Positions 53,244-64,000 of a stretch of 64,000 nt of DNA are shown piece by piece. Under the pieces are notes generated by a model. It ran no database searches. It was given only the letters and a program-made list of their open reading frames with translations, and was not told the DNA's origin. Origin of the DNA: Leguminivora glycinivorella. Taxonomy: Eukaryota; Arthropoda; Insecta; Lepidoptera; Tortricidae. A program made the position numbers and the translations under genes. Numbering within the stretch: the first letter of the stretch is position 1; every line of letters starts with the position of its first letter. Where the stretch lies: the NCBI RefSeq assembly GCF_023078275.1, contig NC_062977.1, positions 11,181,118 to 11,245,117 on the forward strand, written 5' to 3'.

Positions 53244-54731
53244 ATATAAAATCGATACAAGATTATTTTTTCAATCTAATATCGCTTTGTGATCTGTGAT
53301 GACTGTGATAGCTCCAACAGAAAATCTAGATTGCAACCTCGGTATCAAGTCGATTATTGAGTTCGATTGGAGTATGTTACGCCTTTGTTTAAATACGTAG
53401 GTACCCTAGGTACTTTAAAGATTTGTAAGCATTTACTGCTCAAAAAAATCGTGCACTAATTTAAAACCTACTTTATAATACACTTAAAATACTTCCACTT
53501 CTTAATGTACAAAAGTGTTTTTTTTTCCCCCGGGCCCCGACGCAAAAACGACGGGGTGTTATAAGTTCGACGTATCTGTCTGTCTGTGTGTGTGTCTGTC
53601 TGTGGCATCGTAGCTCCCGAACGGATGAACCGATTTAGTTTTTTTTTGTGTGAAAGCTGAATTAATCGAGTGTTCTTAGCCATGTTTCAAGAAAATCGGA
53701 CCACTATGTCGCGGTCGGGGGTTTTTTCAAAATTTTAATTTTATGGTTAGGTTATTAGTACTTACTTCCATCGTAGCTATCGTAATCCATTTTCTTTTAA
53801 GTACAAATTCCGTTAAGATATTGAAGATGATGAAATGGTGAGCCTGAAATGCAATAAATTATGGTTGAGATATTATTAATGCTTAGGTATACATTATTGC
53901 AGCCATGGGCACGAAAATAAGCAAAAACAAAACAATGAATACTTTATATAGGGATTTTCATTGTAGGAAAAAGGAATTAGTTGAATACATTAAATGCTGC
54001 TTTTGAGCTGAGAGGTCCTAGTAACCTAAGACCGGTACGATATTTTTGAAAATAATTCTATAACAGTAGTTTTATTTCATATACAGCGCTTAATCGCAAT
54101 TTAAAAAACCTATATTTTCGAATCCACCAATAGTTTGGAATGGAAGATATTAAAAAAAACTACGCCTAGAAAATAAGCGTTTTCTTTCAGCAAAATACCT
54201 CACAGTAATTTAATGGTGGAAACATGTAGAAAAAAATCAGTTTTAAGGTTTACAACCCGAAGCCACCTAAATATATGACGGGAAATAAGACTATTTTTAT
54301 TGATATAGAATTTTTGAATTTTGTCTAACATGCTCTAGAGCTGATATAATAACAGATATTTTTAACCAGAAATCAATAGCACATAATTTTTCAGATATTT
54401 AACATATAAAAACCACCAATATATTTATATGGAAATAAAAAATCTAAATATTTGACCGGGCAAATTCGAAACAGATAATAGTACGAGGTTGACTTTTATT
54501 GTCCCTATTTAACAATATTAACAGCATGATAATCCACCCAATAAGTTTGACCTTTATTTAATACTTTAATTTATTTAATATATTTACATTTTTTGCGTGG
54601 TTTGGTTTGGACCTTAGTGTCTTACATTTAGGAATCCATATGGCAAACCACCACGCCGGTGGAGCTGAGCCGAGGGTAGGTGATGAGCCGTGTCGCATGC
54701 TTTTTATTCTGTTCTTCTATTACACATTAAC
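53244..54731. other. No gene recognised
   Basis: It contains a (TGTC)-rich patch at 53575-53605 typical of repeat families with GGACAGACAGAC tails, and several CCACCAA motifs at 54120-54420. Nothing coding was supported. Confidence 0.4.
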
Positions 54732-54904
54732 GTAAATGAGGAGGCACACTGACATTTTACCCCGCCAGGCGGCGCCTATGCATGTCACTGTCATTCATAT
54801 GTGAGAGAGAGAAAAAACATAATTATCAGCTTCTCGCTCTCACGTCTCACGGACTAATAGGGTGGCGCCATCTGTCATATCCTTTGAGTGTTCCTCCTCA
54901 TTAC
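54732..54904. mobile_element. Short MITE with GTAAATGAGGAGG ends
   Basis: GTAAATGAGGAGGCACACT at the left is mirrored by AGTGTTCCTCCTCATTAC at the right (one or two mismatches). Inner GGCGGCGCC and TGGCGCCA also face each other. Confidence 0.75.
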
Positions 54905-55562
54905 ATGCCTGTTTCTACATAAGTAATATTTTAAGTAGATTAAAAACAGACGTTTCCCACCGATAATAAAGTCCAAAGTAATTAAAAAAATTACACATTT
55001 ATTTTAGGCATGCGATTTGACAGTCGTCGAAAAGAGTATATACTTGTCAGTACATACATCTATCTCACGTTTTTCTCTTCTACCATTTGACAGATCTCCG
55101 TCATCTTGTGAAATGTATTCTTCCATTCTTCAGAATCGTTGAAGCAACGCTTGTTACAAACACGCGAAAGCTATGCAAAGTCTAATTTCGACCCATATGT
55201 CACGGCCAGGTATAGCCCCGGCGATTATCGTTAGACTTACAAGCCACAGGTCACAAGTTCAAATCTCAGTCGTCGCATACGTTTTTACAGCTTTTTTAAT
55301 TAATTTTTTAAGGTTTTATTTATATTATAAGTTGATGAGTACAAGCTACTGCAATGACATTAAATACAAGGACGCACAATTCATAACAAAAATGTTTTAA
55401 AAATCTGGGTCTAAATTGCATTTATAACATTCTTGTTGATGCTAATAACGTTAACTTCTTATCTGCTTAGGAAAAAAATCGTTCATGTCATAACCAACAT
55501 AGTGTATAAAGACCTAAGTATCAAAATTGCAAATGGAACTGCCACACACTAATAGTTATTTG
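54905..55562. other. No gene recognised; weak tRNA-like patch
   Basis: 55190-55275 has ACAAGTTCAAATCTC, a degenerate B box, and a possible A box. It may be an old SINE head; support is weak. Confidence 0.3.
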
Positions 55563-55982
55563 TTATACAAGGGGGCAAAGTTGTATTTTAACGCCGAGTG
55601 TGGAATTGAAAAACGAGCAAGTGAAAGGATTCTATAGTTGAACCACGAGCGAAGCGAGTGGTTCGAGAATAGAATCCTGAACTTGCGAATTTTTTAACAC
55701 ACGAGAAGTAAAATACATTTGCACCCGAGTGTAACACAAAACTTTTCCTCTCACTATAGTGAGGAAACTACAACGCAATAAATGCGTTTATCACTGCTTC
55801 CAGTAGTTCCACAGGTGGTAAATCATCTTTATTACTAGATTCACCTACTTATATCAATTTTACAGCAGTTAATTTGACTTTATTCAAGGTCAAATTACTT
55901 TACCCACTAGTGGATAAAATGCGTTTTTACCCGCTGGTATTAAAGGACGAAACACGTGTTTCCGAGCTAGTGAGGGGAAAAA
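55563..55982 (+). repeat. RepA copy, full length
   Basis: The best intact RepA: both ends, and the palindrome at about 55627-55677 centred on CGAGCGAAGCGAG. It serves as reference for the broken copies. Confidence 0.85.
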
Positions 55983-56742
55983 CTCTTTATCAAAATACCT
56001 TTTGTCATAATATGCTCAAATGACTTATATGTCAAAATGAATTGCGAACGAATATTGAACGAATGGAGCCGCTACCAATATAATAAGTATGTAGGTATTA
56101 GATATTTCCAATTTATTCCATAAATATAAATACCTAAAAAAGGCCGCAATTTTACTTCTTCATTACATAAACTTTAAAAATACCCTACTGTATCATCTTT
56201 ATCTTGGTCACTTGTACTCCGTTTATTACAATAAATGTATGTAATGTATGTATGTGTAAATTTCCTGAAATAAATGTCATATCTTGTTGTCACAAAGAAA
56301 AATTTACAAGGCTTCCAAGAATCTCGAGCTGGAAGGATACAAATTAAAATATTTTCTATGAAAACAATTAAATTCGACAGCAGACAACCCAAAGGTTTAT
56401 CGGATTTATTTATTATAGGCATTTGTTTTAAATTAAATACCAGTGGTTCTGATCTGATAGTGTGGGATATTCTTTAAAATTTATTTTCAAAAGGAGATTT
56501 AATGTTGGTAATGCCATTCAAATAATATTAGAAGTGTCTAATACGCGAGTGTTCGAATTTAATTATAGGATAGCACATATTGAAAGTACTGTAATATGGG
56601 TACAAAAGCCTGCCTATTGAAATATAAAATACATAGCAAAAAGTATAGAAAGGACCTACTTTTCGACTTTTTATTTACACTACGTACCGACCATACAACT
56701 GACTCTAATTAATCTTGGTATTAAAAAGAGTAAAATGTAGTA
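55983..56742. other. No gene recognised
   Basis: AT-rich; short open frames lack any recognisable feature. Confidence 0.5.
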
Positions 56743-56868
56743 CGTTTTTCCATTATCCGATCCGATATCGGATGTCGGACCGATATTCCATACACTACAG
56801 GCGGAATCTTGGATTCTTCTATTGATATCCTTCCGACATCCGTTATCGGATCGGATAATGTGAAAACG
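56743..56868. mobile_element. Hairpin MITE with ATTATCCGATCCGATA arms
   Basis: Arms of about 40 bp (CATTATCCGATCCGATATCG onward) face inverted copies across a spacer of about 45 bp. Outer CGTTTT/AAAACG may be part of the ends. Confidence 0.8.
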
Positions 56869-57191
56869 GTCTAATAGCGACTCAATAGTTTTTGTTCCTT
56901 GAAAGTCATTAATTTGAACAAATAAAATTATTCATTGAAATCTATACAATTACAACGAGTATTATAATATAATGTATAATACATTCATTTTGTAATGTAA
57001 TCCAAAGAAATAACTTATAAGAAATATATTCTACCCTTTTTGCTTGTTTTCTGATTACTATTTAGCCAATTTTTCATTGACTCATACCATGGACTTTCAA
57101 TAGGGACTGAGCTCACACTTTTTTTGCCATACTAAATTGAATTTTATCGAACTTTATCACCGGTGCAGAAAGGCGTTCTTATCAGACTAGT

Positions 57192-57725
57192 AAAAGTGTG
57201 TCCACATGAGAGGGTCAAAGTTGGGGCTGGTGTCCCTCTCGCACCTGTGACCAGTGTTAAAGAGATTACTACAGTAGTAGTATTTTTACCTGTATGATAA
57301 CTAAGTCACTGCAATGTCACAATTTCGTTTTATTCCATCCCATTTTTGCCAAGAGTGGCACTGAAACTTGAGTGGTTCATGTGCTCTGCCTACCCCTTTA
57401 TGGGATACAGGCGTGATTGTATGTATGTATGTATGTATGATAACTAAGTTTATAAACTTCTTAAATTATTTTTGTATTATATCGAGGCAAGGATATTAAT
57501 ACCTTGTAATGAATTGGTAAGTCATTATTATGAAGCCATAAAACCAAAGATTTGCGCAATTAAAAAAAACCTTTAATTCGGTATTAGTAGATTTGGTAGT
57601 AACTTTGAATATTGACTGGTATCCCCAAATAATGACAGTGATGACGTCATTCAAATAATTTTGACAGTGGCAATAAGTGCGAGATCACCAGCCCCAACTT
57701 TACCCTCTCATGTGGACACACTTTT
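57192..57725. mobile_element. MITE with AAAAGTGTGTCCACATGAG ends
   Basis: The left 40 or so bases, to GTTGGGGCTGGTG, return inverted at about 57685-57725. No coding frame. It contains a LINE-tail insertion at 57307-57434. Confidence 0.82.
57307..57434 (+). mobile_element. 5'-truncated LINE/SINE tail with 15-bp target duplication
   Basis: A 128-bp insert ending GGGATACAGGCGTGATTG and (TATG)n, flanked by GTATGATAACTAAGT at 57292-57306 and 57435-57449. It is younger than the MITE around it. Confidence 0.88.
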
Positions 57726-58065
57726 TGGCCTAACAACTCAATCTAGCTTAATGATATATAAATCTATTAGTCATACCGGACAACTGTCACTGTACAGTTG
57801 TAATCCTTATTACAAGGGCATAACGTCTAGCGATGGTTAGCTAAGACAGAGTATTGCGGTTAGTAGGAACGACGCACGATGTTGAACCTTAGGTTACCTT
57901 CAATCAATACTAATACTGAAAGACAATTTTTAAACTTATTGCATTACATGTGTCTAACAAAATTTCAATGAAATGGGTTGTAAATCTAATACTAAAAAAT
58001 AAATATTTAAAAAGAGAGGGTTTAAAAGGGTGTAAAAGATAAAAAAATAACAAGAAAAAAAGATT

Positions 58066-58149
58066 TCCACTGCCGAGGATCGAACCCACGACGTCAGGTC
58101 AGGAGCGCGCCCATCGTCTTACGCTACTATAACTGAGCTATTTAAGCGA
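58066..58149 (-). repeat. tRNA-like SINE head
   Basis: Minus strand: TCGCTTAAATAGCTCAGTTA (A box) and GTGGGTTCGATCCTCGGC (B box), with an A-rich continuation at 57990-58060. A functional tRNA is unlikely: there is no good acceptor pairing and the anticodon arm is long. Confidence 0.5.
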
Positions 58150-58970
58150 TAGTGAAGGTGGCGAAATATATTATTATACCGCGATGTAATGAAAATACGA
58201 ATGAATAACTAACTTTTGAAATAATGCAGAAAATGACATCGTCAATAGTAGAGTTTGTAGGTAAATGAAAAATATGAAAATACTTCTTTCAGTACAGATT
58301 TTAGCGCTTCTTGGCGTGCATTTAAAGGTGGATTATTTTTTATACTTCTTTATTTTGATCTTAACGAAAAGTCTGTTCCAATTTTTTTGCTGATATAATT
58401 TTTGCCCTGAATGTTATTCTGAGCTAGTAAAATACTGAACTTCCGTTTTGTTTTTAGGGTGGTTTCAGTAGAAATAGTGTTTCAACACATAATGTAGATA
58501 CAAAACAACCATAACTTCACTTGTCCTATTATTGCTTGCGTCATAACTAATTTAATTACTCCGCTTTTTGCTACTACGAAGTATCATTCACAAAAATAGG
58601 TGGTTTCTTAATGTGTTATAAAGATCATAAATTAAAATAGTCGAATTTAAAACAAAAGTCCTGATACCATTTTCGCCTGATTTTTAGTGAATTAAAATAA
58701 TCTTTTTTTTATTATATTATACGTTTCTTGTCACAAATTTTGGTGGCTTAACTAAAAAAACTGTACCAAATTACCAAACTTAATTTTTGGTGAGATAAAA
58801 AGTACTGTTATAGAATTAAGTTATTTTCCCAGTAGTAGCAAGACCGGATAGCTCTTGGGGTATAGGTATTCATAATCAGTGGAAAACAACAAATGATTAT
58901 CTGATGGATTCCCAAGAGCTCGCATGACATGCAAAATAAAATTATTTTGTATCTGTGTATGTGGTTTTTA
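58150..58970. other. No gene recognised
   Basis: Contains a few GGTGG/CCACC motifs akin to those in the 38458 element; otherwise AT-rich. Confidence 0.4.
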
Positions 58971-59590
58971 GGGTTCCGTAGCCAAAATGGCAAAAACGGA
59001 ACCCTTATAGTTTCGTCATGTCCGTCTGTCCGTCTGTCCGTCTGTCCGTCTGTCCGTCTGTCCGTCTGTCCGTCTGTCACAGCCGATTTACTCGGAAACT
59101 ATAAGTACTACAGTGATGAAATTTGATGGGAATATGTGTTGTATGAACCGCTACAAAATTATGACACTAAATAGTAAAAAAAGAATTGGGGGTGGGGCCC
59201 CCCATACATGTAACTGAGGGATGAAAATTTTTTTTTCGATGTACATACCCGTGTGGGGTATCAATGGAAAGGTCTTTTAAAATGATATAAAGTTTTCTAA
59301 AAAACATTTTTCTTAAAGTGAACGGTTTTTGAGATATCAGCTCTCAAAGTCGTAAAAAGTATGTCCCCCCCCTCTATTTTTATAACTACGGGGTATAAAA
59401 TTCTAAAAAAAATAGAGGTGATGCATGCTAATTAACTCTTTCAACGATTTTTAGTTTGATCAAAGTATCTCTTATAGTTTTTGAGATAGGTTGATTTAAC
59501 TGTAATTTTGGTTAAGTTATTGGTTTATTATATTTGCTGCTACGGAACCCTTTGTGCGCGAGCCCGACTCGCACTTGGCCGGTTTTTTTC
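58971..59590 (-). repeat. GGGTTCCGTAG repeat family, longest copy
   Basis: From GGGTTCCGTAGCCAAAATGG through an 8-bp (GTCCGTCT)n array at 59020-59079 to CTACGGAACCC, GAGCCCGACTCGCACTTGGC and CGGTTTTT. It is the reference for fragments at 10307, 38175 and 41556. No coding capacity was seen. Confidence 0.8.
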
Positions 59591-59787
59591 CTTAAATTTT
59601 GTTTTTGTTGTGTTATCAACTTATCATTGTTTCCTACAATGTACCTAACACATTTTGGCTGGTCTCACTAATGTATTAAATTAGTTGCGGCTTCCTTTTG
59701 CGGCTCCTATTCCTTTGCGGAAATTTACAGTAATATACAGTGTATAAACATAAAACCTCATAAAAAACATAAATTTTAATGCGATAC

Positions 59788-60018
59788 CACAGTATAATAA
59801 AGAGTACTATCGTACAGTATGGCCACTCCCGCTTCCCGTTGAAAATGCCGCCCACCCCCTCTCGGTTACCTCACAGTTACCGCCTGTCAAAAACGCGAAC
59901 AGTCGACCTGTCATATGTCACTCATACAAGCATGGTACGCGTTTGCCTACACGAGCTTAGAATGTGTGCTTAGGAACGCGCCTCTTTCATATATTTGATC
60001 GCCAGTGTCCGAGGTGTG
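59788..60018. mobile_element. Unclassified 231-bp element, copy 2, with 7-bp target duplication
   Basis: CACAGTATAATAAAG to GTCCGAGGTGTG, flanked by GCGATAC at 59781-59787 and 60019-60025. Nearly colinear with 10491-10724, with a few substitutions and short indels. Confidence 0.8.
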
Positions 60019-60136
60019 GCGATACTGCGGTACATACATAACTGAAAAACTGGTTAAACCTACCTTAAAGGAATATGAATTAAAATGTAATTAAAGTGGT
60101 ATCAAGCGGTGACTTAGCTTGTAGTGAATATCCATA

Positions 60137-60957
60137 GCTGGGCATTAACTTGTTAATCCGTTAATCGTTAATTAACGAAGTTAACATTTTGGTTAACGGA
60201 TTAACTTTTAAGTTAACTTTAAAAAACGTTAACGGATTCGTTAACTTCCGTTAAATTTCTTCGAGTCCGTTAATCGTTAATCCAGTTTCGCGCGTGCCGA
60301 GTAAAACTTGCTCTGATCGCTACTGTAAAAGGCCGGAGTACGGCGAAATCTTGGATTTTCTCGTAAATTCACAGTCTACAGACCAATTGGTGCCTTTTCG
60401 GTCACTTGTTGGACACCTGCTAAAGTTTATTAGTCCTACTGCACCCATCACTAACTGGGAAATAGAATGTAAATCATCAAGGCGTACACAAATCGCGCAA
60501 CCGACGCATCAAGCCAGGGTTCGGCGGGCCGCGCTATCTAGCAAGTTACCGTGGATCACAACTTCGATTAGAAGTGTCTCAATCCGAGAAACCTACGCAC
60601 CATGACTACGACCGCATGAATGACCCAATATCTACAGGTCACCAATTTAAAACCTAGGATTTACCGAACCAACGTCGGTGTAAGTCCATAGAGAATATTT
60701 TATTAACATTTCGCTTTTACCAATTGGCAGCTGGGATTTTTTAAGAGATTTTGGCGAACTTCGGGCTTTTACAGTAACATATAAACTTACGCACACTACA
60801 GTAAAATATTTTTTTTATCAAGATTAACGGCTTATCGATTAACTTTAACTTCCGTTAAATTTGTTGAAATGTATCGCTTTAACGATTAACGAAGTTAACT
60901 TTTATATTAACGGATTAGCGATTATCGAAGTTAACTATTTGATTAACGGTGCCCAGC
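60137..60957. mobile_element. TA-flanked MITE rich in GTTAAC/CGTTAAT, copy 2
   Basis: Same termini (GCTGGGCA...TGCCCAGC), TA flanks and motif-packed ends as 6600-7390; the middle is diverged but alignable. Total 821 bp. Confidence 0.82.
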
Positions 60958-60960
60958 TAT

Positions 60961-62514
60961 GTGAATATCTAAATGTAAACATGTTTGAACTATCAAACTA
61001 GTTATGTAGCATGTGGTTTTCTTGCTGTTGATTGGAGTTATTATGGGCAAACCTAGTTTTATATACTTTTTTGTAATGAGGTGATAATTTCATATTTTGC
61101 AATAAACAACAGTTTTACAATGAGCATCGGAACACAATAAAATGGCTAATTAATATTTCGTAACGGTCTCTTATCTCGGTTCGATAAAATATACCCAGGC
61201 AATGTTCACACAACACAACCCATTCAACCCTTTAGAAATTATCACCCTTTTAGACAGGTAGCTTTTAGTTGGTACACAGAATATATAATAGTACAAGTAC
61301 AGAAGGCCCACTGCTTTGATGTTCACGACATGCCGCCTTTTTAAATGCCTACAAAATTCTTACAAAGAAACGAGCCGCACGTGCGCGGCGTCCGGCGATA
61401 GGGTTGCCTATGGATTAAAACGAATTAATACTCAGATAAAATGTTATACTATTATATTCAAGTCTTAGGTACTTTCTAGGTATATATATATATAGTATTT
61501 ATATATTTTTGTTTAAGTTCCAACATCACAAGCCTTCCTGAACCTTTCCGGGGTACTTATTAATAGTAGATCTGTGTAAAAATGTCCTATGGTATTTATT
61601 TTATTCATAATATCTATTTAACTAAGCATTATTAGCCATTCCACAAGCGGACATCGCATAAGAACCTTAAAAAAAAACTCGCGACGGAAAGTAACAATAG
61701 AACGTGCGAACGTGCGTTCCGTGAGAACGCGCGCCTCCCCTGATTAGGCCGCGAACTCGCGGCCGCAAGCATGTACTTGCAGCGCGGCGATAGAATCGCA
61801 GAGTGAGCCGCCCCTGGTTGGTACTATTTTTTAGTAATGTGGGTATTTTAGTGGATGTTATCCATATCAAGTCTTAGCTAATGACTCACCGAAGGTTCGA
61901 TTTCGGCCAGTTTTGGCCAAAAAAAAACATGTTTCGGCCGCAGTTTCGGTTTTGGCCAAAAAAAAACGGGCGTACATTTCTACCGGGCCGAAACTTATGT
62001 ACCTGAAGGTACTTGAGTCACGTTTGGCTAACTTGTACCAAAGTTCAAAAGACCCTGATATTCCTGATAAGGCTTGTGCCTAATAAATTTCATAAAGTTG
62101 ATATCAATGATCTCTAAAAACAAAATAAGTACCTATTATACATTTAGTCTTGTAAAGTGGACATTTTTAAGCTCCTATTTTTGACACATCACAACGCTTG
62201 AAAACGTATTTACAATTCTACATATCTACATGCGCACAATCCATTGAAGTTATATAAATAATATAAATCTCGTCGGCCCTTCCTTGCGTTGTATTCCTCA
62301 ATACAGACGGTGAGAGGGTCGTGATTGACTCCCCTTTTGTATCACTTTCTCTCTCACGATCATTCCCCGTCTTCATTTGTGTTTGTTGCTGGTAGTGTGG
62401 AGAGTCATAATGTGAACTGTGAAGACAAGAGCAGTACCTATGGTTTTATTCAGACTAACGTTTAAGACTGAATTCACCTTCAATCTTTTTCCCACCTACT
62501 TTGCTCGTCATAAT
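60961..62514. other. Repeat-rich flank without genes
   Basis: A diverged SINE tail lies at about 61460-61612 (CACAAGCCTTCCTGA, ATCTGTGTAAAAATGTCCTA). The 23-bp CACAGAATATATAATAGTAC block at 61275 is shared with 9830. A TTTCGGCC/GGCCGAAA motif cluster occupies 61890-61995. No gene was supported. Confidence 0.45.
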
Positions 62515-63035
62515 GAGTTTTGCGTACTGGAAGAGAGGCCTATGCTCAGCAGTGGGCGATAAAGGGCTGACATGATGATGATGATGAATGAGTTTATCAC
62601 CCTTTTCTTTGCAATTATTCATATAAGTAGTACATTTTGTGTGACACCCAGATGATAGCTGGTAAGAGATTTTGAGGTCTCTATATGAAGACGTTATTCG
62701 ATGTGTTTCCGGTCTACAGCTTTCATTCTAGTAGTCCAAGTCTCGGCATCGTACGAAAAAATCGAGAGCTCTAGAGTCCTTAACATGTTAGTTTTTAGGG
62801 ACAGGTTGTTTTCCAGAAAATACCAAGCTGAGGCATAACACTTCCCATTCCAATTATCCTGTCTAGGTAGGTACTTCCTTCTCCTGCTTCTCCAGGAACC
62901 ATCATTGCTGTTATTGGAATCTAGGTTGGCAAAACTGTCCACTGTTTCCAGGCCCAACGCGCCTGTGAGCTTCAACTTCCCATTTCTATCCATCACCATG
63001 ACCTTCGTTTTGGACGTATTTACGGAAAGTCCCAT
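62515..63035 (-). pseudogene. LINE relic: reverse-transcriptase C-terminal part and 3' end
   Basis: 63035-62694 (minus) reads GLSVNTSKTKVMVMDRNGKL, GALGLETVDSFANL, then SIFSYDAETWTTRMKAVDRK, the region following YADD in a common insect LINE. Nearby, 62528-62585 carries GAAGAGAGGCCTATGCTCAG and an (ATG)n tract, the 3'-end signature of such elements, but on the plus strand. These may therefore be two scraps. Confidence 0.65.
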
Positions 63036-63727
63036 ATATCTCCTCGCTTACATGCTACATTTAGTCCACTAGTTTCTAGTGTTGCGTTAATAATATGCTT
63101 AATACAAGGGGTTTTATAAATTATAACGTAATACGCTAAGACCAGTGTCGATAGCTACTCTGACTATCCACCAATAAAAATGTGAGAAATCATAAAAAAA
63201 AGCAACGAAATTATAAAAAAAATGGTCAATGACACATGGCAAGGGCAAAGTATAACACGTAACGAGCGGAATAGCGCTGATATGACCAGTATTCGTTATA
63301 TAAATAAAAAAACATTTCCACGAAACTACCAATTACCTATAGTTGACGTCAAAATAATTAAGATTATCTTTAGATTAATCTGTTACCAGACTATACCCAA
63401 GTTTATCACTGATCGAACAAGAGATTAAATTTAGATATAACAGTATCTACTGTTAAACTGTAGACGGTAGCATTATTGGACGTTTTTTTTTAGATTTCTT
63501 TGTCTTAATCTTTAATACTAAAAAATATTTATAGACATATCTGTTGGGCGTCTAATTGTGATCATACTTAAATGACTGAAGCGTCTTTGTTTCAGCTAGA
63601 GCTAGAGCAAAGCGTAATATCCAGCTGATTGCATACAGTTAGTTTTTGGTAGGTACCTAATTGTGACCGCGAGTTTTCAGCTCAGCTCAAGTACCTACTA
63701 CGCCTAATCCGGTACTAACTATTTTGT
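63036..63727. other. No gene recognised
   Basis: AT-rich; nothing supported. Confidence 0.5.
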
Positions 63728-63986
63728 TTTTTTTTTTATTTAAATATAGGACATTCTTACACAGGTTGACTGAGTCCCACGGTAAACTCAAGAAGGCTTG
63801 TGTTGCAGGTACTCAGACAACGATATATATAATATACAAATACTTATAATATAAAAGAAAACATCCATGACTCAGGAACAAATATCTGTGCTCATCACAC
63901 AAATAAATGCCCTTACCGGGATTCGAACCCGGGACCGCGGCGTAGCAGGCAGGGTCACTACACTACGCGCTAGGCCAGACCGGTCG
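63728..63986 (-). repeat. tRNA-derived SINE, minus, near full length
   Basis: Inverse of the 42666 copy from the (ATTT)-type tail at 63730 to the GACCGGTC head at 63986. A short CTACA duplication lies in the head. The B box GGGTTCGAATCCC is intact. Confidence 0.9.
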
Positions 63987-64000
63987 TAAAAATTATACTT

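Noticed and set aside
55173..55400. Open frame of 75 codons over a tRNA-like patch
   Set aside because: No feature of a real protein; probably an old SINE remnant.
58066..58149. Possible tRNA gene
   Set aside because: The anticodon arm is too long, the acceptor stem is not convincing, and an A-rich extension follows; treated as a SINE.
59020..59079. CRISPR-like array
   Set aside because: It is a plain 8-bp microsatellite (GTCCGTCT)n inside a known type of repeat; no spacers exist, and the DNA is eukaryotic.

Overview
The window is eukaryotic nuclear DNA from an insect, almost certainly a moth or butterfly. It has spliced genes with GT/AG introns, tRNA-headed SINEs of the lepidopteran type, several non-LTR retrotransposon families, an intact mariner and many terminal-inverted-repeat elements. 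Coding exons occupy only a few kilobases; most of the rest is layered mobile DNA. Everything here was read by eye; no database search was run.

Three host genes can be supported. (1) 933-5410, plus strand: the last four exons of CAD (rudimentary), the fused enzyme for the first three steps of pyrimidine synthesis. They cover the end of the carbamoyl-phosphate synthetase part, all of dihydroorotase, a linker, and all of aspartate transcarbamoylase. (2) 37148-17390, minus strand: a complete four-exon gene for a 993-residue Mab-21 family protein with a possible N-myristoylation signal. The frame closes exactly across all three splice junctions. (3) 52399-44732, minus strand: the last two exons of an unrecognised single-pass membrane protein; the rest must lie upstream, probably beyond the window.

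Between CAD and the Mab-21 gene (5.4-17.4 kb) lie fold-back and TA-flanked elements, a palindrome-rich repeat family here called RepA, and a decayed LINE at 11.6-15.45 kb. The last Mab-21 intron (17.9-28.2 kb) holds a roughly 9.6 kb inverted duplication containing two opposed copies of one LINE. One of these copies is split by a second LINE with an 11-bp target duplication. The first Mab-21 intron (30.4-36.8 kb) holds the intact mariner, a 2.6 kb fold-back transposon built from tandem repeats, and a SINE-like element.

Between the Mab-21 and membrane-protein genes (37.1-44.7 kb) are LINE scraps, a 925-bp element whose unoccupied target can be seen in a related sequence 2.2 kb away, and a SINE. 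The intron of the membrane-protein gene (44.9-52.2 kb) carries a DNA transposon of about 6 kb. That element was itself invaded by a full-length LINE with two open reading frames and a poly(A) tail. The last 11.6 kb are small elements, including second copies of two families seen near 6.6 and 10.5 kb.

The genes show no functional link to one another. The main story is transposon layering whose order can be read from target duplications. The least familiar item is a 231-234 bp element present twice with different 7-bp target duplications (10491-10724 and 59788-60018).
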